A stretch of 64,000 nucleotides of DNA from Pseudonocardia kunmingensis (GCF_006716445.1 NZ_VFPA01000001.1:3224001-3288000); one strand, 5' to 3'. Shown: positions 1-8,913, counted from the first letter of the stretch. The notes: generated by a model not told the origin, from the letters alone. A program made the numbers and translations.

Positions 1-229
1 CGGAGTCGCCGGATCCCGAGTCCCCGGAGTCGTCCGGCTCCTCGCCGCCGGAGCTGCTGTCGTCGGGCGGGTCGTCGGAGGTTCCGGCGGGCGCGCTCTG
101 CTCACCCACGGGCGGGCTCTGCCGGCCGAGGTCCGGCGCCGCGCTCGCGGCGCCGCCCGACCACGCCAGTGCCGCGCTCAGCACGACCACGAGACCGGCC
201 TCGAGGGTGATCTTGCGTTGGGTGTTCAC
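1..229 (-). CDS. Secreted Ser/Asp/Gly-rich protein, 5' end only
   Basis: The gene starts at a GTG (229-227) preceded by AAGGAG at good spacing and runs off the left edge, leaving 76 codons. Residues 1-30 read as a Sec signal peptide: a basic NTQRK start, a hydrophobic core and a cleavage site near ASA-A at residue 30. What follows is low-complexity sequence rich in Ser, Asp, Gly, Glu and Pro, so an exported, probably wall- or surface-associated protein is likely. The start lies 128 bp inside the 3' end of the ligase-like gene upstream on the same strand, an unusually large same-strand overlap. No family can be named from this fragment. Confidence 0.6.
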   Translation of the reverse strand, partial: MNTQRKITLEAGLVVVLSAALAWSGGAASAAPDLGRQSPPVGEQSAPAGTSDDPPDDSSSGGEEPDDSGDSGSGDS

Positions 230-1580
230 GGATGCTCCTTCCGGACGGGTGTTGCGGGATGAGGACGGCGACGACCAGCACCACCAGCAGCGGCAGCACC
301 GGGACGTGCCAGAGGAAGTCGAAGGCGCTGTGCACGGCGAAGGCGGCGAGCAGCGCGGCGGCGGCCGCGCCGTCCCGGCTCCGGCCCCGCAGCGCGGCGA
401 GGGCGAGCGCGAGCAGTGCGGCCAACACGGCCGCGAGGCCGACGATGCCGGTCTCGGCGGCGGTCTGCAGGAACTCGTCGTGGGTGTAGCGGGCCCGCAC
501 GGGCACCCCGGCGTGGTCGACGTAGTGCAGGTCCAGCTGTCCGGGGCCGACCCCGGTGAGCGGCGCGGTGCCGAACTCCGCCGCGGTGGCGCGCGCGAGG
601 TCGGCACGCTCGGCGGAGCTCGCGGAGATCCGGTCGGCCCGGACGGCGCGCCCGGCGTCGGCGACGGGGGTCGCGGCGAGCAGCGCCACCGCGACGAACG
701 CCGTCGTGACGGCGGTGGCGGCGACGATGCCGGTCGCCGTGCCGCGGCGCGACAGCACGAGGACGCCGAGCCCGGCGGCGGCACCGGCGAGCGCGGCGAG
801 CGGGTGCGGCGGGGCGCCGGCGGGCAGGGACGGCAGCAGCCCGGCGAGCGCGGGCGCGGCTGCCGGCAGCACCACGGCGATCCGGAGCGGCAGGTCGGCG
901 CGCCGGGTGACCGCCACGTGGACGCCGCACGCGACGAGCAGCGCCAGGAGGCCGGCCCGGCTCATCGTGGCGACGAGCCCGACGAGCAGCACCGCGGTGA
1001 CCGGGTCGGGCAGCGGCCGAGCGGTCCGCGGCCGGGCCGCGACGAGGACCAGCCCCACCACGAGCAGTGCGGCCGTGGCGTTGGCGTAGGTGAGCGTGGA
1101 GGCGGCACGCCAGATGCCGGACGACGGGAGCGCGAGCGGGTCGAGGTGCAGCGCCACACCCAGCCAGCCCGAGACCGCGACGACGACGGCCACCGCGACG
1201 ACGATGCCGACGAGCACGCGTCGCGGTCGTTCCGGAAGGCCCGATGCGGACACCGCCACGGCGGCGGCCGCCACGGCCAGCACGGCAGTGGGTGCCGCGG
1301 CGGCGACGTCCCCGGCGAGATGGCCGCTGACCAGCGCCCAGAGCCCGAACCCGCCCAGGCACGCGCACGCGGTGGTGATCCCCGGCGGGGGTCGGCGTCC
1401 GCGCACGGTCGCCCGCGCCGCCGCCGCGGCCCCCAGGAGCAGCAGCACGGTCCCGGCCCCGTAGAACGCGCCCCGCGTGAGCGCGCCGTAGGCGACGGCC
1501 GTGCCCAGGCCCAGCACGACGACGCGGTCGCGCACCGAGGCGCGCTCCGCGGCGGTCGCAGGTCCGGTCACGGCCGCCAC
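102..1580 (-). CDS. O-antigen ligase (Wzy/WaaL)-family membrane protein
   Basis: A 492-residue polytopic membrane protein with about ten to twelve hydrophobic segments. The periplasmic-loop signature of the Wzy_C family is present near residues 340-385: GVGPGQL, then YTHDEFLQTAAETGIVG. The family ligates or polymerises surface polysaccharide at the outer face of the membrane. The last ~50 residues are charged and Arg-rich, follow the final membrane segment, and are the part that overlaps the next gene. The start used is the GTG at 1580, with no convincing ribosome binding site, so the N-terminus is uncertain by some residues. No glycosyltransferases are visible nearby, so the glycan is unknown. 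Confidence 0.75.
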   Translation of the reverse strand: MAAVTGPATAAERASVRDRVVVLGLGTAVAYGALTRGAFYGAGTVLLLLGAAAAARATVRGRRPPPGITTACACLGGFGLWALVSGHLAGDVAAAAPTAVLAVAAAAVAVSASGLPERPRRVLVGIVVAVAVVVAVSGWLGVALHLDPLALPSSGIWRAASTLTYANATAALLVVGLVLVAARPRTARPLPDPVTAVLLVGLVATMSRAGLLALLVACGVHVAVTRRADLPLRIAVVLPAAAPALAGLLPSLPAGAPPHPLAALAGAAAGLGVLVLSRRGTATGIVAATAVTTAFVAVALLAATPVADAGRAVRADRISASSAERADLARATAAEFGTAPLTGVGPGQLDLHYVDHAGVPVRARYTHDEFLQTAAETGIVGLAAVLAALLALALAALRGRSRDGAAAAALLAAFAVHSAFDFLWHVPVLPLLVVLVVAVLIPQHPSGRSIREHPTQDHPRGRSRGRAERGTGVVGRRRERGAGPRPAEPARG

Positions 1581-1740
1581 TCTGCGTGGCGATCGGGAGG
1601 TGCGCTGCGCCCGCCGGGGACGTCCACCGGATCGGCGGTCCGCGCATCAGGTGCTTTCCGGGGCGCCTGGTGCCGCTGAGCAGCGACGGGGGCGGCGCGG
1701 ACGCCGGGAGGGTGATCCCGATGGGGTCTGCGTCGGCGCG

Positions 1741-2334
1741 TCAGTACCGCCGGCCGGTCAGTCCGAGGTAGCGCGCGCGCCACGGAGCGTCGTCGGCGAC
1801 CCGGACCTCCGCGCGGAAGATCCCGAAGGACCGCCACATGTCGGCCGACGGCGCGGTGCCCTCCCACATCGCCTGCGCCAGTTCCTCGGTGAGCGGCGAC
1901 TCGGCGCCGAGGTGGCGTGCGACGTCGTGCGCCGCGAGGCTGCGCGCCACGTTGAGCTGCCAGAAGTAGTCCCACATCGGGACGTCGCCGTACCCGCAGT
2001 GGACGACGGCGTCGCGGTCGGTCACCCGTGCCGCGGCGGCGCGGGCCCGCTCGGCGATGCGGGCGTAGCCGGCGTGCGGGTCGTCGCCGAGCAGGTCGCC
2101 GTCGTAGGCGTCGCGCCCGACCTCGTCCATGGCCCGGCCGGCGAGCATGTCCGGGATCCACGCCTCGTCGTAGGCGGCGTGGGCGAGCACCCCGCGAAGG
2201 GGCACGGCCTCGTCCGCGCCGGGCATGTCGAACAGGGGCGGGAGCACGCTGTCCATGTCCTGGGCCCCGATCAGCCCGAACGCCTGCTGCGCCGCCTCGT
2301 CCGCCAGCCGGAACACCGTGGCTTCGTGGATCAT
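1741..2334 (-). CDS. TIGR03086-type metal-binding (DinB/MDMPI-like) protein
   Basis: A 197-residue protein whose ATG is preceded by GAGGAGG. It has the four-helix-bundle pattern of the DinB/mycothiol-dependent maleylpyruvate isomerase group. Features are an N-terminal helix ending in the PL-GVLAHAAYDEAW block, a central MWDYFWQLNVARSLAAHD segment supplying candidate metal-ligand histidines, and a C-terminal WRSFGIFRAEV block with a closing LTGRRY. Members bind a divalent metal and many are predicted thiol-dependent transferases in mycothiol-producing actinobacteria; the substrate here is unknown. It is a stand-alone gene between the ligase-like gene and a divergent MFS transporter. Confidence 0.75.
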   Translation of the reverse strand: MIHEATVFRLADEAAQQAFGLIGAQDMDSVLPPLFDMPGADEAVPLRGVLAHAAYDEAWIPDMLAGRAMDEVGRDAYDGDLLGDDPHAGYARIAERARAAAARVTDRDAVVHCGYGDVPMWDYFWQLNVARSLAAHDVARHLGAESPLTEELAQAMWEGTAPSADMWRSFGIFRAEVRVADDAPWRARYLGLTGRRY

Positions 2335-2467
2335 CCGTCCTCCTCGTTCGTCGCCGGGAGGACGCTACGGCCGATGTAGGACAGTCACTGGCACACAGGT
2401 CGGCGGGAAATCGCTGTGCCCGACGACGCGCCCGGGCTACCGTCCCGCCATGCCCGGTTGACGCCCG

Positions 2468-3712
2468 TTGCCGCCCCGTGCACGCCCGCTGGCCCGCCGC
2501 ACCGTCGCGTGGGCGCTGGTCGCGGACGTCGTGCCGCTCTACCCGCTCTACGCGCTGCTGTTCACCTCCACCGGCCTGTCCGTCGCGCAGGTCTCCGCGT
2601 TGTTCGCGATCTGGTCGGCGGTGGCCGTGCTGGCCGAGGTGCCCTCCGGGGCGCTGGCCGACCGGTTCTCGCGGCGCGGCTGCCTCGTCGCCGCCGGCGT
2701 GCTGCAGGCCGCCGGCTACGTCGCGTGGGTGCTGCTGCCGGGCTTCCCCGGCTTCGCGCTGGGCTTCGTGCTGTGGGGCTGCGGCGGATCACTGGTCACC
2801 GGTGCGCTCGAGGCCCTGCTCTACGACGGGCTGGTCGCGGCAGGAGCGCAGGACCAGTACGCGCGGGTCTACGGGTGGGTCACGGCCATGGAGCTGGTGG
2901 CGCAGTTCCCGGCGGCGGCCGCCGCCACGCTGCTGTTCGCCGCGGGCGGCTTCCCGCTGGCGGGCTGGGTGAGTGTCGGCACCTGCCTGCTCGCGGCGGT
3001 GCTGGCGGCGCGGCTGCCCGAGCCGGCGCGCACCGGCACCGACACCGGCACCGACACCGGCACCGACACCGACGCCGCGGAGCCCGGCTACCTCGAGACG
3101 CTGCGTGCCGGCGTCGCGGAGGCCGCTCGCGCCCCGGCCGTGCGCGCCGTGCTCGTGGCCGCGGCGGTCCTCGGCGCGTTCGACACCGTCGAGGAGTACT
3201 TCCCGCTGCTGCTCGCCGGCTGGGGCGTCCCGACCGCGCTCGTCCCGCTCGCGGACCTGCCGGCCGTCCTGGCCGGCGTCGCGGGCGCCGCGCTCGGGGG
3301 AGCGGCCGCCCGCCTGCCGCCCTGGGCGCTCGGCGCCGTGCTCACCGTGGCGATGCTCCTGCTCGGCGGGGCCGGCCTGGCCGCGCACCCGGCGGGCATC
3401 GCGGCGGTGGCCCTGTTCTACGGCGGCTACCGGGCGGTGCTCGTGGTCGTCGACGCACGGTTGCAGGAGCGGATCGAGGGCCGCTCCCGGGCGACGGTGA
3501 CGTCGGTGGCCTCGCTCGGCACCGAGCTCGCGACGTTCGGCCTGTACGCGGCGTGGGCCGGTGGCGGGGCGCCGTTCCTGGCCGCGTGCGGGCTGCTCGT
3601 CGCCGGGGTCCTGCCGGTGCTGCTGCGCACCCGCCCGGGTGCGGGTAGCGGCGCCCCCGGTGGCCGCTACCCGCACGGCGAGGAGAGCGCCCGCGCCGTC
3701 GGGGATGCGTGA
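2468..3712 (+). CDS. MFS transporter
   Basis: A 414-residue protein with about twelve hydrophobic segments. A motif-A-like loop between segments 2 and 3 (EVPSGALADRFSRR) supports the major facilitator superfamily, so it is probably a proton-coupled efflux or uptake carrier. The central cytoplasmic loop contains a short Gly-Thr-Asp-Thr tandem repeat near residue 190, encoded by a 12-bp repeat at 3031-3073. The start is a TTG at 2468; an upstream ATG at 2450 is in another frame and stops after three codons. It diverges from the DinB-like gene. The substrate cannot be read from the sequence. Confidence 0.8.
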   Translation: MPPRARPLARRTVAWALVADVVPLYPLYALLFTSTGLSVAQVSALFAIWSAVAVLAEVPSGALADRFSRRGCLVAAGVLQAAGYVAWVLLPGFPGFALGFVLWGCGGSLVTGALEALLYDGLVAAGAQDQYARVYGWVTAMELVAQFPAAAAATLLFAAGGFPLAGWVSVGTCLLAAVLAARLPEPARTGTDTGTDTGTDTDAAEPGYLETLRAGVAEAARAPAVRAVLVAAAVLGAFDTVEEYFPLLLAGWGVPTALVPLADLPAVLAGVAGAALGGAAARLPPWALGAVLTVAMLLLGGAGLAAHPAGIAAVALFYGGYRAVLVVVDARLQERIEGRSRATVTSVASLGTELATFGLYAAWAGGGAPFLAACGLLVAGVLPVLLRTRPGAGSGAPGGRYPHGEESARAVGDA

Positions 3713-3718
3713 CGCCGG

Positions 3719-5221
3719 TCACGTACCAGGCGGCTCCCGACGGGGCAGCGGGTGGACGGCGGGGCCCTCCAGCACCGCGCCGTCGACGTCGAAGCGCGAG
3801 CCGTGGCAGGGGCAGTCCCAGCTGGTCTCGGCGGCGTTGAACCGGACGAGGCAGCCCAGGTGCGTGCAGCGCATCGACACGGCGTGCAGACCCCCGTCCT
3901 CGTCGCGGTAGACGCCGGTGCGGTCGGTGCCCGACCGCACCACGCCTGCCGAGCCGGGGGCGAGCTCGGCCGCCGAGGAGATCCCGCCGGGCAGCAGCCG
4001 GTCGCCGACCATGTCCACGCCGACCTTCGCGTTCATCCGGGCCAGCTGCGGCAGGCCGCGCGGGGAGAAGCGGTGCGGGCTGAACGTGTCGGAGCCCGGG
4101 CCGCCCGCGAGCTGCTCGGCGAGGAGCGCGGCGGCCATCGTGCCGCCGGACAGCCCCCACTTCGCGAACCCCGATGCCACGTACATGCGCGACGAGCCCG
4201 GTGTGTACGTGCCGATGACGGGCGTGTGGTCGTAGGGGATCGGGTCCTGGGCGGACCAGCGGTGCGTGACCTCCTCGACCTCCCAGTGCTCGCGCAGGTG
4301 CCGTTCGACGGCCCGGTAGCACGACTCGTCGACGCCGCGCGCGCCCGCCGGGTGGCTCTGCCCGAGAACGATCATCAACTCGCCCGCGGAGCGGTAGGAC
4401 CAGGTCTGCGAGCCGGTCGTGATCGACATCGCGCGGGCGGGCTCGCCGCGCACGCGGCCCGCAACGCAGTAGGAGCGGCCTGCCTGCATCCGCGCGAAGT
4501 ACAGGCCCCGGTCCCACACCGGGTAGTGCGTGGCGACGACGACCCGGTCTCCGCTGAGGGTCCCGCGGGTCGTCTCGACCCGCAGCGGGGAGCCGTCGGT
4601 GACGCCGAGCGCGCGCGTGTCCTCGAAGACGTGGCAGCCGTCGCCGTCGACCGCCGCCGCGAGTCCCGCCACGTACTTCACGGGGTGGAACTCCACCTGG
4701 TCGGACAGCCGGACGGCACCGGCGACGGGGTAGGGCAGGTCGGTGGTGGCCGTCATCTCCACCGGGAGCCCCGCACGCCGGGCCGCCTCGAACTCCTGCT
4801 CGACGCCGCCCAGGTCCCCGTCCTGCACGGCGACGGTGCACGCGTCGCGGCGCTGCAGGTCGCACTCGATGCCCTCGCCCGCGGCGAGCTCGGCCACCAG
4901 CTCCACGGCGGCCAGGCTGCGCGCGGCGTACTCGTCGGCCACCGCCGGCCCGCGCACGGACGCGATCGAGGTCAGCACCGTGGACTGCAGCGCGGTGACC
5001 TTGGCCGTGTTGTTGCCGCTCACCCCCGCACCGACGCGCCCGGCCTCGACGACGGCCACGCGCGCGCCGCGGCGCTTCAGCAGCAGCGCGGTGGTGAGGC
5101 CGGTGATGCCGCCGCCCAGCACGAGGACGTCGAACGTGCGCGCCTGCGCGGGCGGGGGATAGGTCCGGGACGGCATCGCGGCGAGCCAGAGCGACTGCGC
5201 GGCGGTCGTGGTCGGTGGCAA
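3719..5221 (-). CDS. FAD-dependent oxidoreductase with C-terminal Rieske domain
   Basis: A 500-residue two-domain protein. Residues 30-390 form a DAO-type FAD domain with dinucleotide-binding motif GGGITG (36-41), an acidic VVEAGR strand end and a closing [14 protein letters not shown] block. The C-terminal ~80 residues are a Rieske [2Fe-2S] domain with both ligand boxes, CTHLGC and CPCHGSRFD. Such proteins are soluble oxidoreductases of mostly unknown substrate. An alternative start is Met16. It converges with the MFS gene, the stop codons being about 6 bp apart. Confidence 0.9.
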   Translation of the reverse strand: MPPTTTAAQSLWLAAMPSRTYPPPAQARTFDVLVLGGGITGLTTALLLKRRGARVAVVEAGRVGAGVSGNNTAKVTALQSTVLTSIASVRGPAVADEYAARSLAAVELVAELAAGEGIECDLQRRDACTVAVQDGDLGGVEQEFEAARRAGLPVEMTATTDLPYPVAGAVRLSDQVEFHPVKYVAGLAAAVDGDGCHVFEDTRALGVTDGSPLRVETTRGTLSGDRVVVATHYPVWDRGLYFARMQAGRSYCVAGRVRGEPARAMSITTGSQTWSYRSAGELMIVLGQSHPAGARGVDESCYRAVERHLREHWEVEEVTHRWSAQDPIPYDHTPVIGTYTPGSSRMYVASGFAKWGLSGGTMAAALLAEQLAGGPGSDTFSPHRFSPRGLPQLARMNAKVGVDMVGDRLLPGGISSAAELAPGSAGVVRSGTDRTGVYRDEDGGLHAVSMRCTHLGCLVRFNAAETSWDCPCHGSRFDVDGAVLEGPAVHPLPRREPPGT

Positions 5222-5272
5222 CGGACCCTCCGGGGCGTCGGGTCCGACCGTTCTACCCGGAGATCGACGCGG

Positions 5273-5518
5273 TCAACCCGGTTCGCACGGGCCCGGTTCG
5301 CACGGGCCCGGTGCGCGCAGCCGGTACTCGCCGCCGTGACCGGCCACCTCGTGGAGGTCGTAGTGGTGCACGATCTTCGGCCCACCGTGCAGGTGGACGT
5401 AGCGCACGGTGTCGGGGGCGGGGTCGGACGGCTCCCGGGTGTCGACGCGACCGTCGAGCGGGCCGCCGACGAACCAGTAGACATCGCGGCCGCGCGCGAG
5501 CGTCTCCTCGTCATCCAC
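5273..5518 (-). CDS. Small protein with GGPLDGR motif, unknown function
   Basis: An 81-residue ORF from GTG 5518. It reads YWFVGGPLDGR followed by a VRYVHLHGG segment, a pattern seen in small actinobacterial and phage-related hypothetical proteins. The C-terminus repeats PGPCE twice, from a 15-bp direct repeat at about 5279-5308. Its start overlaps the stop of the ORF upstream on the same strand (5511-5675) by 8 bp, which suggests translational coupling. The composition is not that of a random GC-rich shadow, having Tyr, Trp, His and Ile residues in a sensible order. Function is unknown. Confidence 0.5.
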   Translation of the reverse strand: MDDEETLARGRDVYWFVGGPLDGRVDTREPSDPAPDTVRYVHLHGGPKIVHHYDLHEVAGHGGEYRLRAPGPCEPGPCEPG

Positions 5519-5675
5519 GGTCGGCCCGCAGCAGTTCGAGCACGTCGGGCAGGCCGAGGAACTCGGCTGTGGCCGGCGTCGACTGGTCGCCCTGCGCGGG
5601 AGCGGCCCCGGCGCTCCGGGCCGGCAGCGTCTCGGCGTCCGGCCCGTTCGGGTGCGGGGGTGGCTCCGGGTGCAC
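5511..5675 (-). CDS. Tiny hypothetical protein
   Basis: A 54-residue ORF from GTG 5675 to TGA 5511. The first half is Pro/Ala-rich; the second half carries a short amphipathic stretch, FLGLPDVLELLRADRG. It overlaps the following GGPLDGR-motif ORF by 8 bp and would be its upstream partner. There is no clear ribosome binding site, and the divergent ribokinase-like gene starts only 59 bp away. This is the weaker of the two small ORFs and could be a non-coding leader. Confidence 0.35.
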   Translation of the reverse strand: MHPEPPPHPNGPDAETLPARSAGAAPAQGDQSTPATAEFLGLPDVLELLRADRG

Positions 5676-5734
5676 GCGACCACGGTAAGGGCGCGCGGGT
5701 GTGTTCGCCGGGACCGACCGGGGAACGGGGGATC

Positions 5735-6652
5735 GTGGACGTCGTGGTGATCGGCCAGATCGTGCGGGACCTCGCGGTGCGGGTGGACGAGGTGCCCGGG
5801 CCGGGGTCGGCGGCGCCGGTCCGGGAGCGGATCGAGGTGCTCGGCGGGAAGGGCGCCAACCAGGCCGTCGCGCTGGCCCAGCTGGGGTGCCGTCCCGCGC
5901 TCGTCGGCGTGGTGGGCGACGACCGGCACGCCGACGAGGTGCTCGCCCGCGCCGTCGAGGACGGGATCGACACGACGCCGGTCGTGCGCCGATCGGGCAC
6001 CCGCACCGGGCTGATCATCGATGTCGTCGACGGCGACGGGCGGTGGCGCTACCTGCAGGACCTTCCCGACGGGGTCCTGCTCACGATCGCCGACGTCGAG
6101 GCGGCCGCACCCGCGTTCGACGCCGCGGACGCGGTGGTCGTGCAGCTGCAGCAACCGCTGCCCGCCGTCTGCGAAGCCGCCGACCGGGGCCGCCGCGCGG
6201 GGGCGACGGTCGTGCTGGACGGCGCCCCGCCCGATCCCGGCGCCCGGTCGGACCTGCTCGCCCGGTGCGACGTCCTGCGCGCCGACGACTCGGAGGCCGC
6301 GCTGTGGGCCGGCGCGGAGGTCGGCGCGGAGATCGGCGCCGCCTCCGACGCCCTGCGCGTCGCCCGCGCGCTGCTGGTCCGCGGCCCGTGGATGGTCGTG
6401 CTGGGCGCCGGTTCCGAGGGCAACGTGGTGGTGTGGCCGGACGGCGAGGCCGTCATCCCGCTCGGCGACGCCGACGTGGTCGACACGACGGGCGGCGGCG
6501 ACGCCTTCACGGCCGGCATCGTCGCGGCCCTGCACGAGGGCCCGGAGACCGCCGCCCGCCGCGGCTCCGCGGCGGCGGCGCTGACGGTGGGCCACACGGG
6601 CGGACGTCCTCGGCTCTCGCGCGAGGAGGTCGCCCAGCGGGCCCGCCCGTGA
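5735..6652 (+). CDS. PfkB-family sugar kinase (ribokinase-like)
   Basis: A 305-residue carbohydrate kinase. The start is GTG 5735 after a purine-rich GGGAACGGGGG. PfkB signature 1 is seen as GGKGANQAVALAQLG near residues 36-50. Signature 2 is DTTGGGDAFTAGI near residue 250, with the catalytic Asp in GGGDAF and the anion-hole glycines intact. The family phosphorylates ribose, deoxyribose or nucleosides with ATP in the cytoplasm. Motif order and length fit ribokinase (RbsK) best, but no ribose transporter or deoxyribokinase neighbours confirm the substrate. It is followed by a ~980-bp gene-poor, repeat-rich stretch. Confidence 0.85.
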   Translation: MDVVVIGQIVRDLAVRVDEVPGPGSAAPVRERIEVLGGKGANQAVALAQLGCRPALVGVVGDDRHADEVLARAVEDGIDTTPVVRRSGTRTGLIIDVVDGDGRWRYLQDLPDGVLLTIADVEAAAPAFDAADAVVVQLQQPLPAVCEAADRGRRAGATVVLDGAPPDPGARSDLLARCDVLRADDSEAALWAGAEVGAEIGAASDALRVARALLVRGPWMVVLGAGSEGNVVVWPDGEAVIPLGDADVVDTTGGGDAFTAGIVAALHEGPETAARRGSAAAALTVGHTGGRPRLSREEVAQRARP

Positions 6653-6757
6653 CCTCTGGGTCGCGCCTCCGCTTCCCCGAGTCATTCCCGGTTCGAGGTG
6701 AACTGCCCCATAGGGCCGGTCCCTGCCCGACCTCCGTGCGCGCACGTGGAGCCGGTT

Positions 6758-7345
6758 GCCGTGGGCGCGCCGTACCCGGCTCGAGGCGAGCGGCCCCACC
6801 CGCATCTGGGGCCTTCCCCGCAGTTGGCTGCGTCCCCTGCCCGACCTGCGTGCCCGGGGTGGCCGCGTTGGCGCAACTACCGGGTGACGTGGTCGCGCTG
6901 ACAGCCGTCCCCGACTTCCGGGCACGCCCGTCCACGACGAGAACGTCTCTGCCGGGTGCCACGCACCTTGCTGTGGTGCCGTTCCGGGACCTCTGCGACG
7001 GCCATGATCGGCGAACCGGGGGCATGACCTGCACCGGTGCAGCGCATGTCCCGTTCCCGCTGATCAAGGGCCGGATGCGGCCTCGGACCGGCCGGGTGAT
7101 CACAGGTCAGGGGTTGGGACGGGACCACCGCAAGGTGCGCGGGCACCCGGCAGGGACGGTCTCGTCGCGAACGGGCGTGCCCGGAGGTCGGGGACGGCCG
7201 TCCACCCGGCCAGGTCACCCGGTAGTTACCCCAACCCGACCACCCGCCGACGGAAGAGGTGGAGGGGACCGGCGGGATCGCGTCGAAGACCCCGGCCCGG
7301 GGCGCGAGGCAGGCCGTCGCGAGCCGGGAACGGCGCGCCCACAGG
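6758..7345. repeat. Large imperfect inverted repeat
   Basis: The left arm (about 6758-7000) and the reverse complement of the right arm (about 7100-7345) share, in the same order, GTGGGCGCGCCGT, CCCGGCTCG, ACTACCGGGTGAC, GCCGTCCCCGAC, CCGGGCACGCCCGT and GCCGGGTGCC. Similarity is strongest over the inner ~125 bp of each arm and weaker outside. The arms flank a ~100-bp centre, so the whole could extrude as a long hairpin. It may be the remains of a non-autonomous mobile element. Confidence 0.65.
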
Positions 7346-7518
7346 AGGTTTCCATGCTCACATCGACACCAGCGCTGCCGGACCGCCCGAACAGCGCTGA
7401 GGCCGACCTGATCATGCAACGGGCGCGTTCATTGGAACCCGACCGGCCATGATCAGCAGAAGTGGTGTCAGAGCCGCAGATCTGCCGCCCTCACACCACT
7501 CCTGGCGATCACCCCGGG
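7258..7518 (-). repeat. Dispersed ~260-bp intergenic element, copy 1
   Basis: Read on the minus strand, this matches 14850-15110 on the plus strand. A ~70-bp near-palindrome with central AGATCT (7448-7518) agrees with 14850-14919 at roughly 60 of 70 positions. The similarity continues through a CTCCTGTGGGCG block and GCCGGGGTCTTCG. The outer half also forms the right arm of the large inverted repeat. It encodes no protein longer than ~30 residues. Confidence 0.65.
7354..7452 (+). CDS. Possible 32-residue ORF inside the repeat element
   Basis: ATG 7354 is preceded by a full AGGAGG at ideal spacing and opens a 32-codon frame ending in TGA at 7450-7452, where the 70-bp palindrome begins. The peptide is polar and has no known motif. 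In the second copy of the element the AGGAG is retained but the ATG is not, so it may be a fortuitous ORF or a decayed leader peptide. Confidence 0.3.
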   Translation: MLTSTPALPDRPNSAEADLIMQRARSLEPDRP

Positions 7519-7633
7519 GAGCCGGGGCGCGAGAAGTACGTGAGCGCGGCCGCGACGACCCAGACGTGCGACTCGGACCGATCACGTAGCGCCCAGCCCG
7601 ATCCACCGCCGCAGTACGAGCCGACGCCGTCCG

Positions 7634-8893
7634 TCAGACGGGGTCGGTCAGGAACGCCGTCGCTGCCGCGGCCAGGTGCCCGGGATCCCGGACGCCGCAG
7701 AGCTCGCGCGCCGAGTGCATCGACAGCACCGGGATGCCGACGTCGACGGTCCGGATGCCCAGGCGCGTGGCGATGATCGGGCCGACCGTGGTGCCGCAGG
7801 GCACCGTGTTCTTCCCGACGAACAGCTGCGTGGGCACGCCCGCCTCCCGGCACGCCCGCTGCCAGGCCGCGGCCCCGGGGGCGTCGGTGGCGTAGCGCTG
7901 GTTGGCGTTGACCTTCAGCGCCGGGCCGCCGTTGGGCAGCGAGCGGTGGGTCGGGTCGTGGTGGCCCAGGTAGTTCGGGTGGGCGGCGTGGGTGACGTCC
8001 ACCGAGAGGCAGCGGGAGCCCGCGAACGCGACGCCGCGGGCGTCGAAGCCGCCGGCCAGCCGGGTGAGCACGGTCTCGAGCAGCGGTCCGGCCGCCCCGG
8101 TGGCCGAGCCGCTGCCGATCTCCTCGTGGTCGAAGCCGACGAACACCGGGATCACGCCCGCGGCGTCGTCGGCCGCGGCGAGCAGCGCGCCCAGGCCGGC
8201 GTGCACGGACGCGAGGTTGTCCAGGCGCGGTGCGGCCAGCAGCTCCTCGCCCTCGCCGAGCCGGGCGGGCGGGGTGACGTCGTGCACCACGAGGTCGTGG
8301 GCGGCCACCTCGGACGGGTCGACGTCGGCCTCCGCGGCCAGGAACTCGACGAGGTCGCCCTCGGTGGGCGCGCCCAGCCCCCAGACCGGCAGCAGGTGCT
8401 CCTGGGCATCGAGCGTCAACCCCTGGTTGACCTGGCGGTCCAGGTGGATCGCCAGCTGCGGCACCCGCAGCAGCGGCCGGTGCACGTCGACGAGCACGGT
8501 CGTACCGTCGTAGAGCGCGAGGCGACCGGCGAGGCCGAGGTCCCGGTCGAGCCAGGAGTTCCACAGCGCCCCGCCGTAGACCTCCACCGCCACCTGGCGC
8601 CACCCGCCGGACCCGACGTCGGGACGCGGCTTGACCTTCAGGGTCGGGGAGTCGGTGTGGGCGCCGAAGATGCGCATCGGTGTGCCGGCCGGCGCGCCCT
8701 CCGGCACGAACCAGGCCAGCAGCGTGCCGTCGCGAACCAGGTAGCGGCCGCCGGGCCCGTCGTCCCACGGGCCGGTCTCCGGCTGCTCGGTGAAGCCCAC
8801 GGCGGCGAGGCGCCGGACGCCCTCGGCCACGGCGTGGTACGGACTGGGCGCCGCGGTGACGAACGCGGCGAGGTCCTGAGCGAGATCGGTCAT
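7634..8893 (-). CDS. apeB: M18 family aminopeptidase
   Basis: A 419-residue zinc metalloaminopeptidase that removes N-terminal acidic or neutral residues from peptides in the cytoplasm. All family landmarks are present in order: FGAHTDSP (first zinc-ligand His and Asp), LDNLASVHAGL, GFDHEEIGSGSATGAAG (catalytic and ligand acidic residues), DVTHAAHPN, KVNANQRYAT and the C-terminal CGTTVGPI block with MHSARE. Length matches the family. Its ATG lies only 20 bp from the divergent GMC oxidoreductase start. The shared gap contains GGAGGcatCCTCC, which gives each gene a Shine-Dalgarno. Confidence 0.92.
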   Translation of the reverse strand: MTDLAQDLAAFVTAAPSPYHAVAEGVRRLAAVGFTEQPETGPWDDGPGGRYLVRDGTLLAWFVPEGAPAGTPMRIFGAHTDSPTLKVKPRPDVGSGGWRQVAVEVYGGALWNSWLDRDLGLAGRLALYDGTTVLVDVHRPLLRVPQLAIHLDRQVNQGLTLDAQEHLLPVWGLGAPTEGDLVEFLAAEADVDPSEVAAHDLVVHDVTPPARLGEGEELLAAPRLDNLASVHAGLGALLAAADDAAGVIPVFVGFDHEEIGSGSATGAAGPLLETVLTRLAGGFDARGVAFAGSRCLSVDVTHAAHPNYLGHHDPTHRSLPNGGPALKVNANQRYATDAPGAAAWQRACREAGVPTQLFVGKNTVPCGTTVGPIIATRLGIRTVDVGIPVLSMHSARELCGVRDPGHLAAAATAFLTDPV

Positions 8894-8913
8894 CAGGAGG
8901 CATCCTCCCTGAC

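Larger units (their letters stand above)
6653..7633. other. Gene-poor island with repeat structure
   Basis: About 980 bp with no convincing long gene. It holds a large imperfect inverted repeat (6758-7000 against 7100-7345), one copy of a ~260-bp dispersed element (7258-7518) and a possible 32-codon ORF with a good ribosome binding site (7354-7452). The remaining ~100 bp on either side shows nothing recognisable. Confidence 0.7.
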
